DNA of 64,000 nucleotides. Source: Streptomyces sp. R41. Lineage in GTDB: Bacteria; Actinomycetota; Actinomycetes; Streptomycetales; Streptomycetaceae. This document shows positions 7,736 through 15,626 of this stretch, piece after piece. The DNA is taken from positions 5,501,001 to 5,565,000 of the forward strand of contig NZ_CP163443.1 in assembly GCF_041053055.1 (NCBI RefSeq), read 5' to 3'. The position numbers and the translations under genes were made by a program. Position 1 is the first letter of the stretch, and every line of letters starts with the position of its first letter. The notes under the pieces were generated by a model. It did not search any database and was not told the DNA's origin. It saw nothing but the letters and a program-made list of their open reading frames with translations.

Positions 7736-9235
7736 TCACCAGCCCGTCAGCAGCAGGTGATTGAGGAGCAGGGCCAGGATGGCCTGCGCGGTGAGCCAGG
7801 CGCGCGGCCGCGGGAGGAACGCGCACGCCGGGAGCAGCCACATCGCGAACGGCAGCCAGATGCGCTCCGTCTCCGCCTTGCTCATGCCGGAGAGGTCGGC
7901 GACGAGGAGGGCGAGCAGGGCGGCGAACACCAGCAGCGAGAGGCGGGGTTCGGCAGCGGGAGTACGAAGGCGGCCGGGCACGTCCTTGTCCGTCGGGATA
8001 CGGAGGCAGCCGCGGACGTCCTTGCGTACGGGGGCCGAGCCCGCCCGTCGCAGGCCCGCCGCCGTCGCCGGGCCCACGATGAGCGCCGTGCACGCGAGGT
8101 TCGCCCACACCCAGTAGCCGTACGGCCGGATGCCGCCGGCCCCTTCGTAGTAGCGGGTGACCAGCAGGCGGTACGCCTCCCACCAGTCGAAGCCGAGCAG
8201 CGTGAACACCAGTGGCACGACCGCCAGTCCGGCGACGACGTACGGGAGGGGGCGCAGCCGTCGGCGGCCGAGCAGCAGGACGGCGCAGGCGATCACCGCG
8301 AACAGCGTCAGCCCGTAGGAGAGATACGCGGTGAGGCCGAAGAGGAGTCCGGAGGCAAGGCCTGTCGCCCGCGGCCGGTGTCCGGTGACCGCGAGGGCGA
8401 GGAACGCGACGGCCCAGGCGGCGACCGCCGCGAAGTATCCGTCCCCGGAGGTGCCCATCCACACGGCGGCCGGGGCGAGGACGAGGAACGGGGCGGCACG
8501 CCTGGCGAGGGCCTCCCCCGCCAGCGTCCGTACGGTGACGAGGACCGCGGCGGCTGCCGTCGCCCCGACGGTGATGCACCAGACGCCCGCCCAGGCCCCG
8601 CCGCCCAGCCCGATCCGGTCGAGCAGGACGAAGGTGAGGGTGGCCGCGGGGGGATGTCCGGCGACGTGCGCGGGCCAGTGGTCGGGGGAGTGGATCAGGA
8701 TGTGGTGAGTGAAGTCCCGCAGGGCGGCGGGGATGTCATGGAAGCGGTTGACGGGGCTGATGACCTGCAGGTACTCGTACTCGGTCGTCAGCCGCCGGGC
8801 GATCCCGCGCTGCCAGCCGTCGATCAGCGCGAGGGAGTACGTCCACGCCATGGCGGTGCCCCAGGCGGTGAACAGCAGCGCGCGCCAGGGCAGCCGCGCG
8901 GCGAGCAGCGGCCCGTACGCCACGACGGCGACGGCCACCACGATCGCGGCCGCGGTGCCGGGGCCGACATGCGGTTCCCAGTGTGCGTACAGCGGCGGCC
9001 AGCTGACGTGCAGCGTGCCGTGGCGGTGCTCGATGGAGTCGCCGATCAGGACGGCCGCCGTGACGAGCAGCGCCGCGGCGAGGGCGGCGGACAGGTCGAG
9101 CAGATGGTCGAGGGGAAGCTCGCGGGGGCGGTCGCGCGGGTCGCGGGGGAGGTCGCTGGGATCGCGGGGACGGTCGCGGAGATCGTGGCGAGCATCGCGG
9201 GGATCGCGGGGATCGCGGGGAAGATCGCGGTTCAC
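7736..9235 (-). CDS. polytopic membrane protein, GT-C glycosyltransferase-like
   Basis: 499 aa with ten or more hydrophobic helices. An early periplasmic-type loop contains acidic and aromatic residues. The architecture (a long chain of helices and loops rich in His, Tyr and Trp, with a 'GHPPAATL' segment near residue 205) resembles GT-C mannosyl/arabinosyl transferases that use polyprenyl-phosphate sugars, but I see no diagnostic motif. The first 44 residues are an odd Arg/Asp/Pro repeat (DPRD units), so the true start may be further in, though no better start is visible. It is divergent from the oxidoreductase operon. Confidence 0.6.
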   Translation of the reverse strand: MNRDLPRDPRDPRDARHDLRDRPRDPSDLPRDPRDRPRELPLDHLLDLSAALAAALLVTAAVLIGDSIEHRHGTLHVSWPPLYAHWEPHVGPGTAAAIVVAVAVVAYGPLLAARLPWRALLFTAWGTAMAWTYSLALIDGWQRGIARRLTTEYEYLQVISPVNRFHDIPAALRDFTHHILIHSPDHWPAHVAGHPPAATLTFVLLDRIGLGGGAWAGVWCITVGATAAAAVLVTVRTLAGEALARRAAPFLVLAPAAVWMGTSGDGYFAAVAAWAVAFLALAVTGHRPRATGLASGLLFGLTAYLSYGLTLFAVIACAVLLLGRRRLRPLPYVVAGLAVVPLVFTLLGFDWWEAYRLLVTRYYEGAGGIRPYGYWVWANLACTALIVGPATAAGLRRAGSAPVRKDVRGCLRIPTDKDVPGRLRTPAAEPRLSLLVFAALLALLVADLSGMSKAETERIWLPFAMWLLPACAFLPRPRAWLTAQAILALLLNHLLLTGW

Positions 9236-9348
9236 ACCGGCACGCTAGGCCGGGGGCTGCCCGGTGGGGCCGCCGCAGGGGTGGACGTCAGAGTTTCGTC
9301 ATGGTTTGGGGACCCGTTCGGGGGGTGTTCCCGGCCTACGGTCGGGGC

Positions 9349-10611
9349 ATGCCACGGTCTCCCTCCTCCCCCGCGTTCTGGCGCAGCCCGCTGCGCGGCC
9401 CCTGGTTCACCTCCGTGCTGGGCGTCGTGCTGCTCGGCGGGATCACGGTGCTGTTCGTGACGGGTCTGCTGTCGTACGCCGCCTACAACCCGAACCTGTC
9501 GCCGGTGAACGACATGACCCCGGACAAGGGTCTGCTCGGCTTCTACCTCTTCTCCTGGCCGACCGACCCGTCCTGGCTCTACCGGCTCACCCAGGGCGTG
9601 CACGTCACGCTCGGCGTCGTGCTGATCCCCGTACTCCTGGCGAAGCTGTGGTCGGTCGTGCCGAAGCTGTTCACGCTGCCGCCCGCCCGGTCCCTCGCGC
9701 ACGCGCTGGAGCGGATCTCGCTGCTCCTGCTGGTGGGCGGCGCCCTCTTCGAGTTCACGACGGGCGTGCTCAACGTCCAGCTCGACTACATCTTCCCCGG
9801 CTCCTTCTATCCGCTGCACTTCTACGGCGCGTGGGTGTTCTTCGCCGCGTTCGTGGCGCACGCGGTGCTACGGGTGCCGGTGGCGGTACGCAATCTGCGC
9901 CATCCGAAGGACGATCGTCATCCGGGAGCCGAGTGTCATCTGACGGACGAGGAACGGGAGTTGGTGGCACCGGACCCCGCTCCGCCCACCTTCTCGCGGC
10001 GCGGCGCCCTCGGCTTCGTCGGCGGCGGCTCGCTGCTCCTGTTCGTCACGACGGCGGGCCACAGCTTCGACGGGCCGCTGCGGGAGACGGCCGTGCTCGC
10101 CCCGCACGGCGGCCCCGAACCGGGCTCCGGTCCCGCCGGATTCCAGATCAACAAGACGGCCGCCTCGCGCGGGATCAGCGCGAGCGAGACGAGCGAGGAG
10201 GCCTGGCGGCTGGTCGTCGAGGGGCCCGGCCGGACGGTCCGGCTGAGCCGGGCCGAGCTGCTGCGACTCCCGCTGCACAGCTCCGCGTTGCCCATCGCCT
10301 GCGTGGAGGGCTGGTCGACCTCCGACCAGTGGTGGCGGGGGGTGCGGCTGCGGGACGTGGCGGCGCTCGTCGGGTACGAGGAGGGCGCGGCGCCCGACGT
10401 GCTGGTGGAGTCGCTCCAGCGGCACGGCGCCTTCCGCCGGGCCGCCCTGCGCTACAACCAGGTGCGCGACCCGCGCTCCCTGCTCGCCCTGTTCGTCAAC
10501 GGCGAGGACCTGACCCCCGACCACGGCTACCCGGCGCGGATCATCGTTCCCGCGGCACCCGGTGTGCTCAACACCAAGTGGGTGGCCCGGATGACGTTCG
10601 GAGACCTGTGA
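9349..10611 (+). CDS. cytochrome b-like/molybdopterin oxidoreductase fusion
   Basis: About 420 aa from ATG 9349. Residues 10-200 contain four transmembrane helices with histidines, resembling a b-type cytochrome subunit. A short linker holds 'FSRRGALGFVGGG' (about residue 215), an internal twin-arginine-like motif. The C-terminal domain is of the sulfite-oxidase molybdopterin type: 'LPIACVEGWS' supplies the Mo-ligand Cys (about 318), with the typical end 'VNGEDLTPDHGYPARII'. Probably a membrane-bound extracytoplasmic oxidoreductase; substrate unknown. An ATG 16 codons upstream (9301) is an alternative start. Its stop overlaps the next gene's start. Confidence 0.8.
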   Translation: MPRSPSSPAFWRSPLRGPWFTSVLGVVLLGGITVLFVTGLLSYAAYNPNLSPVNDMTPDKGLLGFYLFSWPTDPSWLYRLTQGVHVTLGVVLIPVLLAKLWSVVPKLFTLPPARSLAHALERISLLLLVGGALFEFTTGVLNVQLDYIFPGSFYPLHFYGAWVFFAAFVAHAVLRVPVAVRNLRHPKDDRHPGAECHLTDEERELVAPDPAPPTFSRRGALGFVGGGSLLLFVTTAGHSFDGPLRETAVLAPHGGPEPGSGPAGFQINKTAASRGISASETSEEAWRLVVEGPGRTVRLSRAELLRLPLHSSALPIACVEGWSTSDQWWRGVRLRDVAALVGYEEGAAPDVLVESLQRHGAFRRAALRYNQVRDPRSLLALFVNGEDLTPDHGYPARIIVPAAPGVLNTKWVARMTFGDL

Positions 10612-11087
10612 TGCGACGGCCGTTCGGCAGGCCCGCCCTGGGCAGTCCGCTCCAAATCCTGCTGCTCGCCGGCTCGTTCGCGCTCGCCGGGTACGCGGCG
10701 GTGCGGCTCCTCGGCGACAACTGGTTCGAGGTCGCGCTGTGGTTCGTGGGCTTGGCGGTGCTGCACGACCTGGTACTGGTGCCGCTGTACTCAGCAGCGG
10801 ACCGGGCCGTCACGGGGGCGCTGGGCGCGGCCGGCCGCCGGGAGCGGACGGTCTACGTCCGGGTCCCGGCGGCGCTCTCCGCTCTCCTGCTGTTGGTGTG
10901 GTATCCGCTGATCAGCGGGCAGATGGCGGACCATTACAGGTCCGCGACCGGCCTCTCGGGCGACGACTTCCTGTCCCGCTGGCTGCTGATCACGGCGGTG
11001 CTGTTCGGCGGCTCCGCGCTGCTCCTCGTAGGGAAGTTGCGGCGGTTGCGCAGGGCGACGAAGGAACGGCCGCCGGTCGCCCACTGA
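10611..11087 (+). CDS. small membrane protein, partner of the oxidoreductase
   Basis: 158 aa. The ATG shares its A with the upstream TGA (TGATG), so it is translationally coupled to the molybdopterin oxidoreductase. Four hydrophobic segments occur at about 14-30, 42-60, 85-105 and 123-140. No cofactor motif is evident. I infer an accessory subunit or membrane anchor. Its last 154 bases overlap the convergent methyltransferase gene. Confidence 0.65.
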   Translation: MRRPFGRPALGSPLQILLLAGSFALAGYAAVRLLGDNWFEVALWFVGLAVLHDLVLVPLYSAADRAVTGALGAAGRRERTVYVRVPAALSALLLLVWYPLISGQMADHYRSATGLSGDDFLSRWLLITAVLFGGSALLLVGKLRRLRRATKERPPVAH

Positions 11088-11854
11088 CCGTCCGGGCGCC
11101 AGCCCGCGCGCGTCGCGTGCCGCAGCAGGGCCGGGGTGCCGAGGCGGGCCCAGGGGAAGGCCGGGCCGACGTCGCCGGCGTCACCGTGGGCGCCGGTGAC
11201 GCGGACGACGTGGACGCTGACGCGTTCGTCGATGTCCAGGTCCGGGACGGTCTCGGCGATCAACAGCCCGCCGGGGGCAAGGACTTGGGACATCCGGCGC
11301 AGCAGGGCGGCCGGGTCGCCGCCGATGCCGACGTTGCCGTCGATGAGGAGCGCGGTGTCCCAGCGGCCCTCACCGGGGAGCGGCTCGAAGACGGACCGCC
11401 GCAGCGCCTGCCCACCGAGCCGCACGGTGTGCGCGACGGCGGCCTCGCTGACATCGATCCCGAGCGCGGCCCACCCCCGCGCCGCAAGCTCTGCGACAAG
11501 CCGCCCCGGCCCACACCCCACGTCGAGCACGGCACCTTTGCAGCGCCGCAGCGCCTCCAAGTCGGCCGCGTCGGCCCGCCCACACCACCGCTCGACCTCG
11601 AGCGGGAGCAGCCAGCCGTCGGGCCGGCGCAGATAGAGGGGACCCTGACCGGTACGGAGAGCGTCGGAGTAGGGGTCGGCGGACCAGGGCGCAGCCGTGG
11701 CCGCCCCAGCTGCGGGCAGGCGTGCCGCAAGGGGCGGCACGGGTGGGCGCAGCGGCACCCTGAGCGCGCCGGCAAGCGAACCCTCCCTGTGGCCGGCACC
11801 GCTGCCGGGTGCCATGCTCATCTGGCCGGCACCCACGCCGGGTGCCGTACTCAC
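10934..11854 (-). CDS. class I SAM-dependent methyltransferase
   Basis: 306 aa from GTG 11854, which overlaps the stop of the DUF2064 gene as GTGA. SAM motif I 'VLDVGCGPGRLVAELAARG' and the following acidic residue region ('GIDVSE') are clear; post-motif 'LAPGGLLIAETVPD' fits the fold. An N-terminal Ala/Pro-rich extension of about 60 residues precedes it. The last 50 residues are Ser/Arg-rich and antisense to the neighbouring membrane-protein gene, so the functional protein may effectively end near 11090. Third gene of the GT2-DUF2064-methyltransferase operon. Confidence 0.8.
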   Translation of the reverse strand: MSTAPGVGAGQMSMAPGSGAGHREGSLAGALRVPLRPPVPPLAARLPAAGAATAAPWSADPYSDALRTGQGPLYLRRPDGWLLPLEVERWCGRADAADLEALRRCKGAVLDVGCGPGRLVAELAARGWAALGIDVSEAAVAHTVRLGGQALRRSVFEPLPGEGRWDTALLIDGNVGIGGDPAALLRRMSQVLAPGGLLIAETVPDLDIDERVSVHVVRVTGAHGDAGDVGPAFPWARLGTPALLRHATRAGWRPDGQWATGGRSFVALRNRRNFPTRSSAEPPNSTAVISSQRDRKSSPERPVADL

Positions 11855-12468
11855 CGGTGGCTCACCGCCCGCACGCGGGCGAGCTCCGCGGCGAACCGCC
11901 CCCCGGGCGCCATCGCCGCGACCAACTGCGCGTCGCGGGCCGTGTCCACGTCCCGCAGACGGGGCAGATCCCGCACGAGCAGCCCCGCAGAGACGAGCCG
12001 CTCCCGCTGCACCGCCCCCGTCGTCGGTGTGGACATCGGCACACCTCGCAGCAGCGCGGGCTCGGGCACGGCCAGCCCCAGCGCCCAGAAACCCCCGTCC
12101 TCGGCCGGCCCGAAGTACGCGTCGCAGTCCGCGAAGTCCACCGTGAGCAGCTCGGGCCTCACCTGCGGCGTGTCCATGCCGATGAGCAGCGCGGGCCCGT
12201 CGCAGCAGGCGAAGGCCGCGGCCAGCCGCTCGTCGAGCCCTCCCCCGCACTGCGGTACGACGTCGAAGCCGGGCGGCAGCCAGGCCCCCGGCTCTCCGTC
12301 GAGCACCAGCACGCGACGCCGCGCGGGCGTCGCCGCCACCGTACGCAGGGTGTCCACGAGGGCCGCCTCGGCGAGCAGCGCGGCTTCCCGGGGCGTGAAC
12401 GGCGGCGTGAGCCGGGTCTTGACCCGTCCCGGTCGCGGTTCCTTGGCGATGACGAGGAGAGTCGTCAC
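11851..12468 (-). CDS. DUF2064 (TIGR04282-type) glycosyltransferase-like protein
   Basis: 205 aa. It begins 'VIAKEPRPGRVKTRL' and contains 'LLIGMDTPQV' and 'YFGPAEDGGFWALGL', the signature segments of the DUF2064 family, which has a nucleotide-sugar-transferase-like fold. GTG start 12468 overlaps the stop of the upstream glycosyltransferase (GTGA), and its own stop overlaps the methyltransferase start in the same way, so the three are translationally coupled. DUF2064 proteins are regularly adjacent to GT2 genes; product unknown. Confidence 0.85.
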   Translation of the reverse strand: MTTLLVIAKEPRPGRVKTRLTPPFTPREAALLAEAALVDTLRTVAATPARRRVLVLDGEPGAWLPPGFDVVPQCGGGLDERLAAAFACCDGPALLIGMDTPQVRPELLTVDFADCDAYFGPAEDGGFWALGLAVPEPALLRGVPMSTPTTGAVQRERLVSAGLLVRDLPRLRDVDTARDAQLVAAMAPGGRFAAELARVRAVSHR

Positions 12469-13208
12469 TGGGTGGTTCCTCCCTGAGAGGGGGCGGGCGA
12501 CTCGACGCGCGTTGGCGGTTCCGCGAGGACGCGGCGCATGTCCCGTACTGCCTGCCAGGTGCCGCGCCAGGTACCGGTGACCTTGGAGGCGCCGGTGCGC
12601 GGCAGGTACGGAACGTCGTGCTCGGCGATGCGCCAGCCGGCGTCGGCGGCGCGGACGACCATCTGGAGCGGGTAGCCGCTGCGGCGGTCGGTGAGGCCGA
12701 GGTCCAGCAGCGGCTCGCGGCGGGCGGCCCGCAGCGGGCCGAGGTCGTGCAGACGCAGCCCGGTGCGGCGCCGGAGCATCCGCGCCAGCACGAGATTGCC
12801 CGCCCGGGCGTGCGCGGGCCACGCGCTCCGGCCCTGCGGGCGGCGCCGCCCGAGCACGAGGTCGGCCCCGCCGTCGCGGACCTCGCGGACGAAGGGCACG
12901 AGCAGGGCCGGGTCGAGCGAGGCGTCGCAGTCGCAGAAGCACACGATGTCCGCGGTGGCGGCGGTCAGCCCGGCGTGGCAGGCGGCGCCGAACCCGCGCC
13001 GCTCCTCGCGCACAACGGTCGCGCCGAGCCCGCGGGCCAGCTCCGCCGAGCCGTCCGTGGAGCCGTTGTCCACGACCAGCGCGCGCCAGCCGGGCGGGAT
13101 GCGGGCGAGCACCCAGGGCAGGGCCTCGGCCTCGTTGAGACAGGGGAGGACCACGTCGACTTGCGGGTCCGATGGGGGACAGGCGGGATGGGCAGTCACG
13201 GCTTTCAC
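12465..13208 (-). CDS. GT2 family glycosyltransferase
   Basis: 247 aa GT-A fold. It has 'VDVVLPCLNEAEALPWVL', 'VVDNGSTDGSAELA' and the metal-binding 'CFCDCDASLD' (DxD-like). 'SGYPLQMVVRAADAGWRI' near residue 195 is typical of dolichol-phosphate-mannose-synthase-like enzymes. Cytosolic, with no membrane helices. First gene of the three-gene overlapping operon (GT2, DUF2064, methyltransferase) and divergent from the response regulator across the direct-repeat array. Confidence 0.85.
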   Translation of the reverse strand: MKAVTAHPACPPSDPQVDVVLPCLNEAEALPWVLARIPPGWRALVVDNGSTDGSAELARGLGATVVREERRGFGAACHAGLTAATADIVCFCDCDASLDPALLVPFVREVRDGGADLVLGRRRPQGRSAWPAHARAGNLVLARMLRRRTGLRLHDLGPLRAARREPLLDLGLTDRRSGYPLQMVVRAADAGWRIAEHDVPYLPRTGASKVTGTWRGTWQAVRDMRRVLAEPPTRVESPAPSQGGTTQ

Positions 13209-13253
13209 CCTACGAACGCGAAAGGTAAATATCGGACTTCAGGTCCTTACGAA

Positions 13254-13360
13254 ACACGGACGTCGGGCTCGCCGCGAACACGGACGTCGAGCCTCATGGA
13301 CACGGACGTCGAGCTCATGGACACCGAGTCGAGACTCATTACGAATCACGGACGTCCAGG
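13254..13360. promoter_or_regulatory. array of five direct repeats, ACACGGACGTCGAGC-like
   Basis: Units start at 13254, 13278, 13300, 13322 and 13346, i.e. 24, 22, 22 and 24 bases apart. Units 1-3 share ACACGGACGTCG; unit 4 is degenerate (ACACCGAGTCGAGAC) and unit 5 reads TCACGGACGTCCAG. The array fills the divergent promoter between the GT2 operon and the response-regulator gene. Spacing near two helical turns fits cooperative binding of an OmpR-type regulator, which is an inference. Confidence 0.6.
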
Positions 13361-13403
13361 TCGCAGCCCGGCACGGACCTGCGGCCGGTGGGAGGCTGGA
13401 CGC

Positions 13404-14153
13404 ATGCATCAGCCGTACGAATCCCCAGGTGCCGTACCCGCCCCGAGCGGGTACGGGGACACGACGCGCGTCCTCGTCGTGGACGACGACCCGACCGTCG
13501 CCGAGGTCGTCTCCGGCTACCTCGACCGCGCGGGCTACGTGGTGGACCGCGCCGCGGACGGACCCGCCGCGCTCGCCCGTGCCGCCGCGCACTGGCCGGA
13601 CCTGGTGGTCCTGGATCTGATGCTGCCCGGGATGGACGGCCTGGAGGTGTGCCGGCGGATGCGCGGACGCGGGCCCGTGCCGGTCATCATGCTCACCGCC
13701 CGCGGTGACGAGGACGACCGGATCCTGGGCCTGGAGGTGGGCGCGGACGACTACGTCACCAAGCCGTTCAGCCCCAGGGAACTGGTCCTGCGCGTGGAGT
13801 CCGTCCTGCGCCGGACCCGGCCCTCCGCCTCCGCGCACCCTCTGCACACGGCCGGTCTCACCGTCGACCCGGCCGCCCGTCGCGCCACCAAGGAGGGCGT
13901 CGAACTCGCCCTCACCATCCGTGAGTTCGACCTCCTCGCCTTCTTCCTCCGGCACCCCGGCCGCGCCTTCAGCCGCGAGGACCTGATGCGCGAGGTCTGG
14001 GGCTGGGACTTCGGGGACCTGTCGACGGTCACGGTCCATGTGCGCCGGCTGCGGGGGAAGGTCGAGGACGATCCGGCCAGACCCCGCCTGATCCAGACGG
14101 TGTGGGGCGTCGGCTACCGCTTCGACGCCACGCCCGGCGAGGAGGCGGTCTGA
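13404..14153 (+). CDS. OmpR/PhoB-type response regulator
   Basis: 249 aa. The receiver domain (about 22-135) has acidic pocket 'VVDDDP', phosphoacceptor Asp71 in 'VVLDLMLPG' and the conserved Lys in 'YVTKPF'. The C-terminal winged helix (about 148-245) ends 'LIQTVWGVGYRF'. ATG 13404 was chosen because GGGAGG lies eight bases upstream; the frame is open much further upstream but only as antisense to the glycosyltransferase. It precedes the sensor kinase gene, separated by the 39-bp repeat array. Confidence 0.95.
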   Translation: MHQPYESPGAVPAPSGYGDTTRVLVVDDDPTVAEVVSGYLDRAGYVVDRAADGPAALARAAAHWPDLVVLDLMLPGMDGLEVCRRMRGRGPVPVIMLTARGDEDDRILGLEVGADDYVTKPFSPRELVLRVESVLRRTRPSASAHPLHTAGLTVDPAARRATKEGVELALTIREFDLLAFFLRHPGRAFSREDLMREVWGWDFGDLSTVTVHVRRLRGKVEDDPARPRLIQTVWGVGYRFDATPGEEAV

Positions 14154-14403
14154 CGATGTCCGCTGCCACGCTCCGCCGGGAGGCGGGTCCGACGATGTCC
14201 GGCACCGGTCTCCGCCGGGAAGGCGGTCTGACGATGTCTGCTGTCATGCTCCGCCGGGAGGCGGGTCCGACGATGTCCGGCACCGGTCTCCGCCGGGAAG
14301 GCGGTCTGACGATGTTCGCTGCCATGCTCCGCCGGGAGGGTGGTCTCACGACGCTCGACGCCACTCTGTCCGTCGCCACCCCTCGCCGGGAGGCGATCTG
14401 ACC
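14141..14403 (+). repeat. 39-bp tandem repeat carrying RBS and start codon; encodes a possible leader peptide
   Basis: ATG codons occur at 14156, 14195, 14234, 14273 and 14312, exactly 39 bases apart, each preceded by GGGAGGCGG or GGGAAGGCGG. The sixth position (14351) has ACG instead of ATG. Odd and even units alternate, giving a 78-bp higher-order period. The units are in one open frame coding 13-aa repeats such as MSGTGLRREGGLT. That frame stops with TGA at 14399-14401, two bases before the kinase ATG at 14404. The spacer after the last unit is 14 bases longer, so the kinase is in a different frame. Confidence 0.9.
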
Positions 14404-15516
14404 ATGCGCGACATTCTGCTCATCGCCCTCTTCGCCTTCCTCGGCGCGGCCGCGGCCGGGCTGTTCGGCGCGGGCGCGCTCTGGCTCATCCGGCGGCGCT
14501 CGCTGACCGCGTCGCTCGCGGTCGTCGCCACCGTGGCCGTTACCGCGATGCTCGCGGGGACACTGGCCGTGGCCTGGGCGATGTTCCTGTCCTCGCACGA
14601 CCTGACCGTCGTCACCACGGTCGTCGCGATGGCGGCGGTCGTCTCGCTGGCCACCGCGCTGCTGCTGGGCCGCTGGGTCGTCGCCGGCAGCCGGGCGCTC
14701 ACCCTCGCCGCACGCTCCTTCGGCGACGGCGGCGACTTCGCGGCTCCCGACGGCCCGGCGACGGCCGAACTCACCGCGCTGAGCCGGGAGTTGGAGGCCA
14801 CCAGTGCGAAGCTCGCCGAGTCCCGCGACCGTGAACGTGCCCTGGAGACCTCGCGCCGCGAACTCGTCGCGTGGATCTCGCACGATCTGCGCACTCCCCT
14901 CGCGGGGCTCCGGGCCATGTCCGAAGCCCTCGAAGACGGCGTCGCCGCCGACCCCGACCGCTACCTCCGCCAGATGCGCACCGAGGTCGAGCGCCTCAAC
15001 GACATGGTCGGCGACCTGTTCGAGCTCTCCCGCATACACGCCGGGACGCTCGCCCTCTCCCCCTCCCGGATGTCCGTGTACGATCTGGTGGGCGACGCCC
15101 TCGCGGGCGCGGATCCCCTGGCCCGCGAGCACGGCGTACGGCTGGTCGGCGACCGGATCGAGCCGGTTCCCGTCGAGGTCGACGGGAAGGAAATGAGCCG
15201 GGTGCTGGGCAATCTGCTCGTCAACGCGATTCGGCGCACGCCTGCCGACGGTACGGTCGCGGTGGCGGCGGAACGCTCGTCCGCGGGGGTCGTCCTGTCC
15301 GTCACCGACGGCTGCGGTGGTATTCCCGAGGAGGACCTTCCGCGCGTCTTCGACACCGGCTGGCGCGGCACCCATGCGCGCACGCCCCCCGCCGGGGCGG
15401 GGCTGGGCCTCGCCATCGTCCGCGGCATCGTGGAGGCCCATCAGGGCCAGGCCGCCGTCCACAACGTCCCCGGCGGCTGCCGCTTCGAGGTCACCCTTCC
15501 CATGGCCGGGGCCTGA
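14404..15516 (+). CDS. sensor histidine kinase
   Basis: 370 aa. Two N-terminal transmembrane segments (about 3-28 and 36-65) are followed by a third hydrophobic stretch (70-95), a short linker of HAMP type, and a HisKA with phosphoacceptor His160 in 'WISHDLRTP'. The HATPase has the N box 'NLLVNAIRRTP', G1 'DGCGGIPEEDL' and G2 'GAGLGLAIVRGIV'. No large sensor loop is present, so it probably senses within the membrane. Cognate to the response regulator at 13404. Its start GGAGGCGATCTGACC-ATG is a variant of the repeated initiation region upstream. Confidence 0.95.
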   Translation: MRDILLIALFAFLGAAAAGLFGAGALWLIRRRSLTASLAVVATVAVTAMLAGTLAVAWAMFLSSHDLTVVTTVVAMAAVVSLATALLLGRWVVAGSRALTLAARSFGDGGDFAAPDGPATAELTALSRELEATSAKLAESRDRERALETSRRELVAWISHDLRTPLAGLRAMSEALEDGVAADPDRYLRQMRTEVERLNDMVGDLFELSRIHAGTLALSPSRMSVYDLVGDALAGADPLAREHGVRLVGDRIEPVPVEVDGKEMSRVLGNLLVNAIRRTPADGTVAVAAERSSAGVVLSVTDGCGGIPEEDLPRVFDTGWRGTHARTPPAGAGLGLAIVRGIVEAHQGQAAVHNVPGGCRFEVTLPMAGA

Positions 15517-15552
15517 GTTTCTTCGCCCCCTCCGCCCCTGCCCGTCCCGTAC

Positions 15553-15571
15553 CTGGGGGCTCCGCCCCCAG
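15553..15571 (+). terminator. short GC hairpin downstream of the kinase
   Basis: CTGGGGGC, TCC, GCCCCCAG. It belongs to the common streptomycete intergenic sequence block that also contains the stronger hairpin at 15596. Confidence 0.4.
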
Positions 15572-15595
15572 ACCCCCAAAAGACCGCGCAGTTCC

Positions 15596-15620
15596 CCGCG
15601 CCCCCAAAAAAGGGGCGCGG
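15596..15620. terminator. bidirectional hairpin between convergent kinase and epimerase genes
   Basis: CCGCGCCCC, loop CAAAAAA, GGGGCGCGG: a 9-bp GC stem located between two converging genes. It lies six bases from the epimerase stop, so it probably ends both transcripts. Confidence 0.65.
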
Positions 15621-15626
15621 ATACAG

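Noticed and set aside
7274..9460. 728-codon plus-strand open frame antisense to the ANTAR and GT-C-like genes
   Set aside because: Composition is Arg/Gly/Glu/Gln low-complexity, the shadow of high third-position GC on the minus strand. The minus-strand proteins have clear domains and membrane helices.
12618..13403. Upstream extension of the response-regulator frame
   Set aside because: Antisense to the GT2 gene and without family similarity. The GGGAGG-supported ATG 13404 is the start.
14141..14403. CRISPR-like reading of the 39-bp repeats
   Set aside because: Units are contiguous without unique spacers, are in frame with coding sequence, and no cas genes are present.
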